Notes: generated from the letters alone by a model not told the origin. A stretch of 64,000 nt of DNA from Paenibacillus albus (GCF_003952225.1 NZ_CP034437.1:4788501-4852500); one strand, 5' to 3'. Counted from the first letter of the stretch, positions 44,668 through 54,793 are shown. A program made the numbers and translations.

Positions 44668-46170
44668 CTACTGGCGCGTCAAACGCGCGATAAAAAATCC
44701 GTCGCTGCCGAATTGCTGCGGCAGCAGCTGTACCATGCCGCTGAACGGCTCAGCGATGGCATGAGCCTCCTGCAATGGACGAAGTACCTGCGCCGGCCAT
44801 TTTGCGTCGAGCTTGAATTCGGAGTGGCGCTCCAGAAACTTCGCCACTTGGTGTTCATTCTCTTCACGCTCGATTGTACACGTACTGTATACGAGCGTGC
44901 CGCCTGGTCGAACGAGCTTCGCCGCCTCATCCATTAGCTGCTCCTGCAGAGCAGCAATCGAAAGAACATCCTCGGCGCTCTTCGTCCATTTGATCTCCGG
45001 CTTGCGCCGGATGACGCCAAAGCCTGAGCATGGCGCATCAAGCAGCACGACATCGAAGCTGTTCGGTTCGAACTTTGAAGCAAGCTCGGCTGCATCTCCC
45101 GTAACCGCCTGAATGGAGGTCAGACCGAGCCGCGTCGCCTGCTCTTCGATGAGCTGCTTCTTATGCGGATGTACGTCATTGGCGATGACCTGTCCGCGGT
45201 CTTCCATCAGCTCTGCCAGATGCGTTGTCTTCCCGCCAGGGGCCGCGCAGCAATCGAGCACCTTCATGCCCGGCTTCGGTGCGCACACCTCGGCGACGAG
45301 CATCGAGCTCTCATCTTGCAGCGACCAGAGCCCCGTGCGGTAGCCTTCTGTACCGGCAAGATTGCCTGCGCCACTTACGATAAGCGCATGCTCAGACAGC
45401 CTCGAAGCTTCCACGGACGCTTCGCCGCCACTGGCTTCGGCTAGCATAGTCGAAGCTTTGTCGCGAGACAGACGCAGCGGATTCACGCGCACACTGCTAT
45501 GCGGAGGCTCATTGCCCGCCGCACAGATCTGCTCGGTTACCGCTTCGCCATAGCTGCCTATCCAGCGTTTCACTAGCCAGTCTGGATACGAATAAGTAAT
45601 GCCGATCCGCTTCACGGGATCAGCGATTACAAGCGGCTTCTTGAGCTCTGCCAAGCTGCGCTCCATATTGCGAAGTACGCCGTTAATCATGCCGGAGATT
45701 CCGCTATGACCGCGACGCTTCGCGATGACAACCGCTTCGTTGACGGCGGCATGCGGAGGAATCCGATCGAGCATTAACAGCTGGTACGCGCTCATCCGCA
45801 GCAGCACGAGAACCCAAGGCGTCAGCTTGTTAAAACCCTTCGTCACAAGCTCGCTAAGCCTCTCGTCGAGCAGCCGCTGGTGCTGAATCGTGCCGTACAC
45901 TAGTTCCGTTGCAAGTCCAGCGTCCTGGCGTGACAGCTGCGCATCCTGCAGCGCACGATTGAGCTGCAAATTGCTGTATGCGCCGGCCTCTGCGACTTTC
46001 ACAAGCGTATCAAGCGCAACCTCGCGCGCGGTTTTCTTACGCTGCGGCTGCTGTTGCTGCTTTTGCTGAGGCTTCTTGTTCCGGTTCCCTCGCGAAGTTC
46101 CTGTGTTTCCGCCTCCGCGTGACTTCACAGCGGCAGGAGTCCCGCTGCCTTGCTTGTCCCGGCCGCTCAC
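44668..46170 (-). CDS. rsmB: 16S rRNA (cytosine-967-C5) methyltransferase RsmB
   Basis: SAM-dependent rRNA methyltransferase. A 48-residue Gln/Arg/Lys-rich tail precedes a NusB-like domain (about residues 47-175) and the Rossmann methyltransferase with motif I LDCCAAPGGKT, and the two catalytic Cys in LDAPCSGFG and YSTCTIEREENE. The 500 residues exceed the usual 450 because of the tail. The start ATG at 46170 lies inside the end of fmt by 4 bp. It is part of the def-fmt-rsmB-rlmN series. Confidence 0.94.
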   Translation of the reverse strand: MSGRDKQGSGTPAAVKSRGGGNTGTSRGNRNKKPQQKQQQQPQRKKTAREVALDTLVKVAEAGAYSNLQLNRALQDAQLSRQDAGLATELVYGTIQHQRLLDERLSELVTKGFNKLTPWVLVLLRMSAYQLLMLDRIPPHAAVNEAVVIAKRRGHSGISGMINGVLRNMERSLAELKKPLVIADPVKRIGITYSYPDWLVKRWIGSYGEAVTEQICAAGNEPPHSSVRVNPLRLSRDKASTMLAEASGGEASVEASRLSEHALIVSGAGNLAGTEGYRTGLWSLQDESSMLVAEVCAPKPGMKVLDCCAAPGGKTTHLAELMEDRGQVIANDVHPHKKQLIEEQATRLGLTSIQAVTGDAAELASKFEPNSFDVVLLDAPCSGFGVIRRKPEIKWTKSAEDVLSIAALQEQLMDEAAKLVRPGGTLVYSTCTIEREENEHQVAKFLERHSEFKLDAKWPAQVLRPLQEAHAIAEPFSGMVQLLPQQFGSDGFFIARLTRQ

Positions 46171-47111
46171 GCTTCACCTCCGCCGAATACCGTACCCGCC
46201 TCAAGACGCGCACCTTTCAGCCATTCCACAGCGTTCATCGCTTTCTTCCCTGCCGGCTGGATAACCGTAAGAAGCAGCGCATCTTCACCCGTCTGCACGA
46301 GAATGCCTGCATCGGTCGTTTCAAGCACAGTACCCGGCTCCGCCTTCGATTGGCTCTGAATTACCGGCTTGCAGCCCCAAACTTTGAACGGCTCGCTATT
46401 CCAGATCGTGAAGCCGCCAGCCATAGGCGACAACCCGCGAACCTGATTATAGATCGCTCGTGCCGGACGGCTCCAATCTATACGTTCGTCTTCCCGCGTC
46501 AAGTTCGGTGAATACGACGCTTCATCATGATTTTGCGGAACCGCCTGAACGGTCCCTGCTTCAATGCTCGGCAGTGTCTCACGCAGCAGCTGTGCGCCAG
46601 CAATGGTCAGCTTCTCAAACAGAGTACCCGATGTATCTTCTTCAGTAATCGGGACTTCAACCACGCTGATCATATCGCCGGTATCAAGACCTTCCGCCAT
46701 ATACATAATCGTAACGCCGGTCACGGTTTCACCGTTGATGATCGAACGTTGAATCGGAGCGCCTCCGCGATACTTAGGCAGCAGCGAACCGTGTACATTG
46801 ATGCAGCCTAAACGAGGAATATCAAGCACTGCTTTCGGCAGGATCTGTCCATATGCGGCCGTGACAATGAGGTCGGGCTTTATCGCTGCGATTTGGTCGA
46901 CTGTGTCTGATTTACGGAGTCGCTCAGGCTGTGCAACAGGCAAACCGCGCAGAAGCGCCGCATCCTTAACCGGAGGCGGCGTCAGCGTTTTTTTGCGGCC
47001 TTTGGGCCGATCTGGCTGTGTGACGACGAGTTCTACTGTATGCCCTTCTTCCAAGATCGCCTCAAGCGATGGAACCGCGAACTCAGGTGTTCCCATAAAT
47101 ACGATTCGCAT
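46167..47111 (-). CDS. fmt: Methionyl-tRNA formyltransferase
   Basis: Formylates initiator Met-tRNA with 10-formyl-THF. The N-terminus RIVFMGTPEFAVPSL, the catalytic stretch NVHGSLLPKYRGGAPIQ (Asn and His) and MAEGLDTGDM are diagnostic. I chose the ATG at 47111 because GGAG is 9 nt upstream, giving 314 residues; the frame extends to 47171 inside def. It overlaps nothing essential and follows def by a 4-bp gap, the standard pair. Confidence 0.96.
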   Translation of the reverse strand: MRIVFMGTPEFAVPSLEAILEEGHTVELVVTQPDRPKGRKKTLTPPPVKDAALLRGLPVAQPERLRKSDTVDQIAAIKPDLIVTAAYGQILPKAVLDIPRLGCINVHGSLLPKYRGGAPIQRSIINGETVTGVTIMYMAEGLDTGDMISVVEVPITEEDTSGTLFEKLTIAGAQLLRETLPSIEAGTVQAVPQNHDEASYSPNLTREDERIDWSRPARAIYNQVRGLSPMAGGFTIWNSEPFKVWGCKPVIQSQSKAEPGTVLETTDAGILVQTGEDALLLTVIQPAGKKAMNAVEWLKGARLEAGTVFGGGEA

Positions 47112-47115
47112 CAAA

Positions 47116-47604
47116 TCACTCTCCGTCGTCTTGACGTTGGCGAGCCGACGCATCATAGATGGATACGGCAATGTCTGTGAATAGAATGCCGTTCAAGTGG
47201 TCAACCTCGTGCTGGAACGCACGCGCCAAGAAGTCCGTCGCTTCAAATTCAAACGGATTACCGTCGCGGTCCTGCCCTTTGAGCTTAATGGTCTGAGCGC
47301 GTTTCACGTCGCCGTTCAGCTTCGCGATACTTAGGCAACCTTCCGGTCCGAGCTGCTCGCCGGACGCTTCGATAATTTCCGGATTGACCATCTCGATAAG
47401 GCCGTTATCGTCACCGACATCAACGACGATTACTCGCTTTGAGATTCCTACCTGCGGTGCAGCGAGACCGACGCCGTCTGCATCGTACATCGTTTCCGCC
47501 ATATCGTTCAGCAATTTATGCAAATTAGAATTGAATTTCGTCACCGTAATCGCCTTCTCGCGAAGTACGGGATCCGGATCTTGAACAATCAGTCTGATCG
47601 CCAT
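47116..47604 (-). CDS. def: Peptide deformylase
   Basis: Metalloenzyme removing the formyl group from nascent proteins. The three motifs are GVGLAAPQVG, EGCLS (metal-binding Cys) and HEVDHLNG (two His and catalytic Glu). The protein has 162 residues, a type I-like size. It starts 29 bp after priA and ends 4 bp before fmt. Confidence 0.96.
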   Translation of the reverse strand: MAIRLIVQDPDPVLREKAITVTKFNSNLHKLLNDMAETMYDADGVGLAAPQVGISKRVIVVDVGDDNGLIEMVNPEIIEASGEQLGPEGCLSIAKLNGDVKRAQTIKLKGQDRDGNPFEFEATDFLARAFQHEVDHLNGILFTDIAVSIYDASARQRQDDGE

Positions 47605-47633
47605 ATTATAGTCCCCCTAAATAATCAGTCACG

Positions 47634-50156
47634 TTATAAAATCATTTGCGGATCGACGTCCACGCTTATCTGCACCGGAGGCTGCCCTTGCGGTCCCGGA
47701 AGCATGCTGATTGCCTGCTTCAACAGCTCGTTTGCGTTCACATTTCCACGATATTTTACCATACATTGAAAACGATATCGATCTTTCATACGCGGAATCG
47801 GCGAAGCAACCGGCCCCAATATATCTATAAAACGTGTGCCATCGCTATCCATGGAACCTTTGATGCCTGATTCATATGCCAGCTGTCGCAGCGCTGATGC
47901 CAATTTCTCGCCAGTTGTAATGAGTAGCGGCAGCTGCTCATCGGAGAGCGTCACTACGATAAGCCGGCAAAATGGCGGGTAACCCATGAAGCGTCTATGC
48001 TTCAGCTCTTCCTGGACAAAAGCCGCGTAATCATGATGCTGCGCAGAAACGATGGCATAGTGCTCAGGGTTGTAGGTCTGCACGACAACTTCACCAGGAA
48101 GCTCATGTCTTCCCGCACGTCCTGCTACTTGAGTCAGCAGCTGAAACGTCTTCTCAGCTGCCCGGAAGTCCGGCAGATGCAGCGATGTATCCGCCGCAAT
48201 GACACCTACTAATGTAACGTACGGAAAATCGAGCCCTTTGGCTACCATCTGCGTGCCAAGCAGCACATCTGCCTTGCGCTCGCCGAACATAGTGAGCCAT
48301 TTCTCGTGGGAGCCCTTCTCGGTCGTCGTATCCACATCCATCCGAATGACGCGAATGCCTGGGAACAGCTTCGCGAGCTCCTCTTCCACCCGCTGCGTAC
48401 CCGTGCCGAAGAAGCGAATATGCTCACTCTCGCAAGATGGGCATTTCTCCGGCGCCTGCTCAGCATGACCGCAGTAATGACAGCGCAGGACACGCGACTT
48501 CTGATGATACGTCAGCGATATGTCGCAGTGCGGGCATTGCGCGGTATAGCCACATGAACGGCACATCACGAATGTTGAATAGCCTCTGCGGTTCAGCAGC
48601 AGCACGGACTGCTCACCACGTTCGAGCCGATCGAGCAGCGCTTCGTGCAGCTGCCGGCTGAACATCGAGCGATTGCCGTTCTTCAGCTCATCGCGCATGT
48701 CGATGAGATGCACCTTCGGCATCGGCCGTCCGCCAACCCGGCTCGGCATCGGCAATAAAGCGGCGCCACCTGCTGCTCTGGCAGCGGCCGCGCCCGTTGA
48801 CTCGCTACCCGCGGAAACGATGCGCGAAGCCGCCGCGAAGCTCTCGAGCGACGGCGTCGCCGAGCCGAGAACAACAGCAGCGCCATGCTGCCTTGCTCTT
48901 CTCACCGCGACATCGCGCGCGTGGTACTTCGGCGTCTCCTCTTGTTTATAAGAGGATTCATGCTCTTCATCTATAATTATGAGTCCGATACGGTCAAAAG
49001 GTGCGAATATCGCGGATCTCGCGCCAACGGCAACCTTCGCCCGGCCCTCGCGGATTTTGCGCCATTCGTCGTAACGTTCACCGTTCGATAACCGGCTGTG
49101 CAAGACGGCGACCAAATCGCCGAAGCGACCTTTGAACCGCTCTACCATTTGTGGCGTGAGCGAGATCTCCGGTACAAGCACGATCGCCTGCCGCTCATGC
49201 TGCAAGCTGCGTTCGATCGTCTGCAAATATACTTCTGTCTTGCCGCTTCCGGTAACGCCATGCAGCAAGAAAACACGAGACTGCTCTGCATCGAGCGACT
49301 CGGCGATCTCTTCATACACCGCTTGCTGACCTTCAGTCAGCGGCAGCGGCTCTGTACGTTTGAAATTACGGCCTGCATAGGGATCACGGTTCTGTTCCAT
49401 CTCCCGAATTTCGAGCAAACCTTTATCGGCCACTGCACGAACGGTGCTGGAAGTCGTCGACAATGCTTCCACGAGCGCCGTCATAGCAACCGGTTCTTTA
49501 TGTTCAAGCATATATCGAAGCACTTCCTGCTGCTTCGCTGCTCTTGCCGGATAATTGTGCAGCGCCTCTAGCGCCAGCGCTTCATTGTCTGGCGGGAAGA
49601 CAGTAAGCACTTTACGGACGGAGAGCCGATCCCGAATCGTCACTTGTTCGGACAGCAGTCCTTCCTTGACAGCGGCTTTAATGGCAGCCGCGTCGTCTGG
49701 AAACCGCTCTTGGAGCGCAGCCATTCGCATCGAACCGCTGTTTTGGCGTATGTACTGAAGCCAAGCTTCCTCTCCGATCAAGCTGTTCTCGAGTTCCTCT
49801 TCAACGAGCGTCACGACCGAATCCGCTTTCCCTTTCAGGGCAGCAGGAATCATGACTTGAAGCGCAGCAGTCATTGTACAGCAGTATTTATCGCTGATCC
49901 AACTAGCCAGCTCGACGAGATCCGGCGATAGCGGCGGAATATGATCCAGCAGCTCGGCGATTGGCTTCAGCTTCATCACATCAACATCGGCTTGGTCCGC
50001 GATGCCGACGACGAAGCCCTGCAGCACACGTCCGCCGAAAGGAACGCCGACTCTGCTGCCGACCTCAACCCAGCCTTGAAGCTGCTGAGGGATCTTATAG
50101 TCAAATGGCCGATCCGTCGCCCGGCTCGGCACATCGACAATGACTTTCGCGATCAT
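47634..50156 (-). CDS. priA: Primosomal protein N' (replication restart helicase PriA)
   Basis: DNA helicase that reloads the replisome at stalled forks. An N-terminal DNA-binding domain (about residues 1-200) is followed by the helicase core with LLHGVTGSGKTEVY, DEEHESSYKQ and VAGRAGRHELPGEV. Eight zinc-binding Cys lie in CRSCGYTAQCPHC and later CHYC and CPSC. A small Ala-rich insert (GAAAARAAGGAALL) interrupts the region before RDELKNGNRS. The protein has 840 residues. Its ATG overlaps the coaBC stop (ATGA). Confidence 0.96.
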   Translation of the reverse strand: MIAKVIVDVPSRATDRPFDYKIPQQLQGWVEVGSRVGVPFGGRVLQGFVVGIADQADVDVMKLKPIAELLDHIPPLSPDLVELASWISDKYCCTMTAALQVMIPAALKGKADSVVTLVEEELENSLIGEEAWLQYIRQNSGSMRMAALQERFPDDAAAIKAAVKEGLLSEQVTIRDRLSVRKVLTVFPPDNEALALEALHNYPARAAKQQEVLRYMLEHKEPVAMTALVEALSTTSSTVRAVADKGLLEIREMEQNRDPYAGRNFKRTEPLPLTEGQQAVYEEIAESLDAEQSRVFLLHGVTGSGKTEVYLQTIERSLQHERQAIVLVPEISLTPQMVERFKGRFGDLVAVLHSRLSNGERYDEWRKIREGRAKVAVGARSAIFAPFDRIGLIIIDEEHESSYKQEETPKYHARDVAVRRARQHGAAVVLGSATPSLESFAAASRIVSAGSESTGAAAARAAGGAALLPMPSRVGGRPMPKVHLIDMRDELKNGNRSMFSRQLHEALLDRLERGEQSVLLLNRRGYSTFVMCRSCGYTAQCPHCDISLTYHQKSRVLRCHYCGHAEQAPEKCPSCESEHIRFFGTGTQRVEEELAKLFPGIRVIRMDVDTTTEKGSHEKWLTMFGERKADVLLGTQMVAKGLDFPYVTLVGVIAADTSLHLPDFRAAEKTFQLLTQVAGRAGRHELPGEVVVQTYNPEHYAIVSAQHHDYAAFVQEELKHRRFMGYPPFCRLIVVTLSDEQLPLLITTGEKLASALRQLAYESGIKGSMDSDGTRFIDILGPVASPIPRMKDRYRFQCMVKYRGNVNANELLKQAISMLPGPQGQPPVQISVDVDPQMIL

Positions 50157-51376
50157 TCCGCGGCCCCCTTAGCCCCCGGGGCCGCTTTCATCCGCTGCAC
50201 AATCTGCGTCAGCAGCCGATCCGCCACTTCACGCTTGCTCAGCACTGGCAATGACTCAACTAGTCCTTCTTCACCAAAGATCTGCACAATGTTCGTATCG
50301 ACATTAAATCCAGCGCCTGCTTGCGATACATCGTTTCCGACGATGAGGTCGCAGTTCTTGCGCCTCAGCTTGTCCATAGCATAATGGGCCAGCTGCTCCG
50401 TTTCCGCCGCGAAGCCAACTAGAAACTGATGCTTTTTACGCTCGCCAAGCGTCTGCAAGATATCCGTTGTCCGCTCGAGCTCAAGCACGAGCTTCTCATT
50501 GCCCTTCTTAATCTTGGTGCTCGCTTTCACAACTGGGCGATAATCGGCCACAGCCGCCGCTTTGATGACGAGATCTGCCGACTCGTACCGCTCAAGCACG
50601 GCCTCCAGCATCTCTTCAGCTGACTCAACATGGACCGTATTCACACCTGCAACCGGTGCAGCTGTCGTACGCGCGGCAATGAGGGTAACGTCTGCGCCAC
50701 GATTAGCTGCAGCTTCCGCTAACGCAAACCCCATCTTGCCTGAAGAATCATTCGTCAGATAACGTACCGGATCAAGCCGTTCCATCGTTCCGCCGGCGGT
50801 CACAAGCACTTTCTTGCCTTCAAGCTCGCGGCTCTGAGCGAACCATTGCTGCACCGCAAAGACAATATCTTCGGGTTCGGCCAGACGCCCCTTGCCAACG
50901 TAACCACAAGCAAGCAAGCCCGTACCTGGTTCAATGTAACGAACGCCTCTTTCCGCCAAAATATCCATGTTACGCTTAACCGCGGGATGCTCATACATAT
51001 GAACATTCATCGCAGGTGCGACCATGATCGGCGCTGTCGTCGCAAGCAAGGTCGTACTCAGCATGTCATCTGCGAGTCCGTTCGCCATTTTCGCCAAAAT
51101 ATTAGCGGTCGCCGGGGCAATTACGACCAGATCCGCGCTATCCGCCACATTAATATGAGCGACGACCGAAGGGTCGAACTCATTGAATGTATCTAAGTAG
51201 ACTTGATGCCGAGACAATGTTTGCAGCGTCAGCGGTGTAATAAACTTCGTCGCCGATTCCGTCATGATAACGCGAACCTGCGCACCTGCCTGAACTAATC
51301 TGCTGCAGATCGTCGCCGCCTTGTAAGCCGCGATTCCGCCGGAAATTCCAAGCACAATCGTTTTGCCTTGCAGCAT
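50153..51376 (-). CDS. coaBC: Bifunctional phosphopantothenoylcysteine decarboxylase/synthetase
   Basis: Two steps of coenzyme A synthesis in one protein. The N-terminal CoaC flavoprotein domain has LGISGGIAAYKA, APAMNVHMYEHPA and the substrate loop GLLACGYVGKGR. The CoaB part begins KVLVTAGGTMERLDPVRYLTN and has VKAAAVADYRP-like and LELERTTDIL segments. I chose the ATG at 51376 with GAGGAG 9 nt upstream; the frame extends nine codons further. It is coupled to priA by a 4-bp overlap. Confidence 0.96.
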   Translation of the reverse strand: MLQGKTIVLGISGGIAAYKAATICSRLVQAGAQVRVIMTESATKFITPLTLQTLSRHQVYLDTFNEFDPSVVAHINVADSADLVVIAPATANILAKMANGLADDMLSTTLLATTAPIMVAPAMNVHMYEHPAVKRNMDILAERGVRYIEPGTGLLACGYVGKGRLAEPEDIVFAVQQWFAQSRELEGKKVLVTAGGTMERLDPVRYLTNDSSGKMGFALAEAAANRGADVTLIAARTTAAPVAGVNTVHVESAEEMLEAVLERYESADLVIKAAAVADYRPVVKASTKIKKGNEKLVLELERTTDILQTLGERKKHQFLVGFAAETEQLAHYAMDKLRRKNCDLIVGNDVSQAGAGFNVDTNIVQIFGEEGLVESLPVLSKREVADRLLTQIVQRMKAAPGAKGAAE

Positions 51377-51449
51377 GGCAGACCACTCCTCTCGCCTTTG
51401 CATACATTCAGAAATGGATTCGTATCAAACAAATTCATGCTCAATGGCT

Positions 51450-51479
51450 AAAAAAATAACAACCTCAAGGGTTGTTATT
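51450..51479 (-). terminator. Terminator between rpoZ and coaBC
   Basis: On the minus strand AATAACAACC and GGTTGTTATT form a hairpin followed by TTTTT, 27 bp after rpoZ. Confidence 0.85.
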
Positions 51480-51505
51480 GATTCACCATCATGACTTTCG
51501 AAAGG

Positions 51506-51715
51506 CTAGTCCTTCTTGTTCAGCGTGCTCTCAACAACAAGAATATCTTGATAAATCTCTTCAAGCGCCACACCAACGAACTTGTGCGATCTCGGCGAAC
51601 GGATATCCGTCTTAGTTCCGTCTCTTAGCATTCTTGCACGACGGGATGCTGCAACTACAAGGGAGTACTTACTGTCTACCTTCTTCATCATTTCATCAAT
51701 AGATGGATATAGCAA
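51506..51715 (-). CDS. rpoZ: DNA-directed RNA polymerase omega subunit
   Basis: Small RNA polymerase subunit of 69 residues that aids assembly. LYPSIDEMMKKVDSKYSLVVAASRRARML carries the family helix with conserved YxLV and ARxL pattern (quoted here only as evidence of the stretch PSIDEMMKKV and SKYSLVVAAS). The start is TTG at 51715 with GGGGTG 7 nt upstream. It follows gmk by 13 bp, the usual order. Confidence 0.93.
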   Translation of the reverse strand: MLYPSIDEMMKKVDSKYSLVVAASRRARMLRDGTKTDIRSPRSHKFVGVALEEIYQDILVVESTLNKKD

Positions 51716-51728
51716 TTTCCTTCACCCC

Positions 51729-52346
51729 TCATGCTTTCTCGGAAGCTTCTTTTACTTCTTCAAGCTGCTCGATAAACCGTTCTTTCCGGCAATGCTCGGC
51801 TTCAATAATGCAGTGAATGCGATGACATGCCGCGTCGATCTGATCGTTAACGACAGCATAATCGTAATAATGAATAAGATTCATCTCTTCCACCGCAACG
51901 TTCATGCGATGATCAATAATATCGGCATTCTCCGTACCGCGTCCGGTAATGCGCTGTTTCAGCTCATCAAGTGACGGAGGCACCAAGAAAATAAACACAC
52001 CTTGAGGGAATTTCTCTTTAACCTTAAGCGCGCCTTGTACTTCAATCTCAAGAATGATATCTTTGCCCGAAGCAAGCGTGCGTTCCACGAAATCACGCGG
52101 TGTGCCGTAGTAATTGCCGACATACTCTGCAAATTCAAGCAGCGCATCCTTCGCAATCATCTCTTGAAACTGTTCTTTGGTCTTAAAAAAATAATTGATT
52201 CCGTCGGTCTCTCCTTGGCGAGGTGACCGCGTTGTCGCAGATACCGAATAAATGAGATCGCTCTGCTTATGCCGCAGTTCTGCGCAAACCGTTCCCTTGC
52301 CCACACCAGAAGGGCCCGAAAGTACAATTAACAATCCTCTTTTCAT
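51729..52346 (-). CDS. gmk: Guanylate kinase
   Basis: Phosphorylates GMP to GDP. The P-loop is [13 protein letters not shown]; the GMP-binding segments are [19 protein letters not shown] and [14 protein letters not shown] take the ATG at 52346 as start because GGGGAG lies just upstream; an in-frame GTG at 52361 overlaps the remA stop. The protein has about 205 residues. It lies between remA and rpoZ. Confidence 0.95.
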   Translation of the reverse strand: MKRGLLIVLSGPSGVGKGTVCAELRHKQSDLIYSVSATTRSPRQGETDGINYFFKTKEQFQEMIAKDALLEFAEYVGNYYGTPRDFVERTLASGKDIILEIEVQGALKVKEKFPQGVFIFLVPPSLDELKQRITGRGTENADIIDHRMNVAVEEMNLIHYYDYAVVNDQIDAACHRIHCIIEAEHCRKERFIEQLEEVKEASEKA

Positions 52347-52360
52347 ATAACTCCCCGTCA

Positions 52361-52621
52361 CTATTCGTCGTGATCGTCATCCTTGGTCGATAGTCTGTGC
52401 GCGACAGTCTCTGGCTGCACAGCCGATAGAATAACGTGATCGCTGTCCGTAATAATAACAGCGCGTGTGCGGCGTCCGTATGTAGCATCAATCAACATAT
52501 GACGGTCGCGTGCCTCTTGAATAATCCGTTTAATCGGTGCCGATTCAGGACTTACAATCGATATAATCCGATTGGCGGAAACGATGTTTCCGAAACCGAT
52601 ATTAATGAGCTTAATGGCCAT
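52361..52621 (-). CDS. remA: Extracellular matrix regulator RemA (YlzA, DUF370)
   Basis: Small DNA-binding activator of biofilm matrix and osmoprotection genes in B. subtilis. Its 86 residues include [27 protein letters not shown]-type N-terminal sequence (key parts GFGNIV and [10 protein letters not shown]) and [16 protein letters not shown]. The ATG at 52621 has GGAGGGG 7 nt upstream; a longer open frame upstream is not coding. It precedes gmk, as in Bacillus. Confidence 0.95.
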   Translation of the reverse strand: MAIKLINIGFGNIVSANRIISIVSPESAPIKRIIQEARDRHMLIDATYGRRTRAVIITDSDHVILSAVQPETVAHRLSTKDDDHDE

Positions 52622-52930
52622 TAAAGTTCCCCTCCGGTATCTCTCGTGCATAAGTATGCAATAAAAACACGATGTATAGATAAGCGCAAGAATGATGGAG
52701 TCGAATCCCCTGCAATTTCCAGAGAGAACCGCAGAATATTGCACTATTCTTGACGAAAAAAGTCCGGAGCATACGTAACGCCAGCCGATTAAACCCGTCA
52801 AATAAGACACTTGGTCAGGTCCCCTATTCTAACGCATTCGGGGCGGCATGGCAAGTGCATCCAAGGACTATTCTAATTCATTTTTGGCGGACGAACAAGT
52901 GTTAATGCGTAAACAAGAGAATTTACAAGC
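52622..52930. other. Intergenic spacer upstream of remA
   Basis: About 310 bp between the YitJ-type gene and remA. I see no supported gene, no clear terminator for the upstream gene and only weak promoter matches. The yloC (YicC family) gene that lies beside remA in B. subtilis is not here, and no remnant of it was recognised. Confidence 0.5.
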
Positions 52931-54793
52931 TTACCTCGTTAATTTGCTCGTTTTTCGCCAAACATAATCCGTCAGCTTCACCGTCATCTCATAGAACATG
53001 AACGGCGTAATAAGATAGATTCCATTGAAGTGCTCCAGCGCTGTATCCAGCAGCTCTTCCGCGATGCGGACGCCTTCGGCGCGACCCGTCTCACCTTCAA
53101 GTCCTGCCATCCGCTTCCGCACTTCGTCCGATAACTGAATACCTGGCACTTCATTATGGAGATATTCGGCGTTTCGGCCGCTTGCGAGCGGCATGATGCC
53201 AATGAACACCGGAACGGACAGATGCTTCGTCGCTTCCGCTACGCGGATGATCAGTTCTTTGTCGTAAACAGGCTGCGTCATGATGTAATCTGCGCCCGAC
53301 TCGATTTTCTTCTCCAGACGCTGAATCGCCTTGTCCAAATATTTGACGTTCGGGTTGAATGCCGCCCCTGTCACGAACTTCGCTTTCTGCTTAAGCGGCT
53401 TACCGGAGAAGGCAATGCCTTCATTCAGCTGCTTAATCATTCGAATCATCTCGAAGGAAGTGAGATCATAGACAGAGCTTGAATCTGGCAAGTCGCCGAA
53501 TCTCGCAGGGTCGCCTGTGACAGCAAGAACATGATCAATCCCTAGCGCATCTAGACCCATCATATGCGACTGAGTTCCGATCAGATTGCGGTCACGGCAG
53601 GCAATATGGACAAGCGGCCTGATGCCGGCTTGCTGCCCAACGAGCGCCGCAAGAGCGATGTTGCTCATGCGCGTCACAGCCAAGGAGTTGTCTGCCATCG
53701 TGACTGCATCTGCCTTCACCTCAGCGAGAGCTTTGGCGCCTGCCATAAACTTCTGAATATCCAGATCACGCGGCGGATCGAGCTCAACGATGACGGTGTG
53801 CCGTTCTTTGACGAGGTCGACAATGTTCGGTTCTGTCTGTGCTGGCGGTGTGAAAGATTCTTTTATTTGAATGGTTTCTGTTTGTACGGCTGGTGCTGTT
53901 TCGCGTGTATCGGTTGTCTGCTGTGGCGTATAGCCATTCAGTGCAGCTGCGATTGCAGCAATGTGCTCCGGTGTCGTCCCGCAGCAGCCGCCGATAATGC
54001 GTGCTCCGCGATCTGCGAACTTCTTAGCTGACTCTGCAAAATATTCCGGCGATGCAGTAAAGGAATATTTGCCGTCCACATAATCTGGAATCCCTGCATT
54101 CGGGAACACCGACAATGGCAGCGGAATATCGCCAACGATTGCGTCGATCGCGCGAAGAATGCCATTCGGGCCGCTTCTGCAGTTAAACCCGACCACATCT
54201 GCTCCGGCTTGCTTCAGCTGCTCGAAAGCCGAAGCGAGCGGAACGCCGTCTTGGGTGACCGCATCCTTCTCAACCGCAAATTGCGTAATGACCGGCAAAT
54301 CGGATAACGAGCGTGCAATGCGTAGAGCAAGCAGCGCTTCTTCCAGATCATAAAACGTCTCAAGCAGCAGTCCGTCGGCACCTTCTTGTAACAAGGCGTC
54401 CATTTGCTGACGGAACAGCTGCTCTAACTGTGCTTCGGAAATATTTTTACGCTTACCTGCTCGTATCGAACCGACTGCACCCACTACATAAGCGTCGGCG
54501 CCAACAGCCGCTCTAGCAATTCGAACGCCTGCTCGGTTGATCGCTTCGACTTCGCTGTCTAAGCCATAGTGCGACAAACTCGCAAGATTAGCTGAAAATG
54601 TATTGGTTTCTATTACACGTGCCCCTGCTTCATAATAACGGCGGTGCACATCTTCGATGACATGGGGACGAATGAGATTAAATTCTTCGTATGAAACGCC
54701 GACAGGGAACCCCATCCCATACAGGTAGGTTCCCATCGCGCCGTCCCCGGTCAAGATGCGCTTGGCGAGCGCCTCTCGAAAATCCGGTTTCAT
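52931..54793 (-). CDS. yitJ: Bifunctional homocysteine S-methyltransferase / methylenetetrahydrofolate reductase (YitJ type)
   Basis: Fusion protein for methionine synthesis. Residues 1-290 are a homocysteine methyltransferase domain with GDGAMGTYLYG at the start, the Cys of VGFNCRSGP, and the zinc-binding GGCCGTTPEH. From about residue 330 a MetF-like TIM barrel follows, with IVELDPPRDLD, LAVTGDPARFGD and YIMTQPVYD. The 620 residues match B. subtilis YitJ. AAAGGAG is 10 nt before the ATG. It follows dapF by 32 bp, so no SAM riboswitch fits directly before it. Confidence 0.94.
   Translation of the reverse strand: MKPDFREALAKRILTGDGAMGTYLYGMGFPVGVSYEEFNLIRPHVIEDVHRRYYEAGARVIETNTFSANLASLSHYGLDSEVEAINRAGVRIARAAVGADAYVVGAVGSIRAGKRKNISEAQLEQLFRQQMDALLQEGADGLLLETFYDLEEALLALRIARSLSDLPVITQFAVEKDAVTQDGVPLASAFEQLKQAGADVVGFNCRSGPNGILRAIDAIVGDIPLPLSVFPNAGIPDYVDGKYSFTASPEYFAESAKKFADRGARIIGGCCGTTPEHIAAIAAALNGYTPQQTTDTRETAPAVQTETIQIKESFTPPAQTEPNIVDLVKERHTVIVELDPPRDLDIQKFMAGAKALAEVKADAVTMADNSLAVTRMSNIALAALVGQQAGIRPLVHIACRDRNLIGTQSHMMGLDALGIDHVLAVTGDPARFGDLPDSSSVYDLTSFEMIRMIKQLNEGIAFSGKPLKQKAKFVTGAAFNPNVKYLDKAIQRLEKKIESGADYIMTQPVYDKELIIRVAEATKHLSVPVFIGIMPLASGRNAEYLHNEVPGIQLSDEVRKRMAGLEGETGRAEGVRIAEELLDTALEHFNGIYLITPFMFYEMTVKLTDYVWRKTSKLTR

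Noticed and set aside
52361-52810. A longer form of RemA starting at 52810
   Set aside because: RemA-like sequence starts at 52621 with a strong ribosome site; the upstream part has no family similarity.
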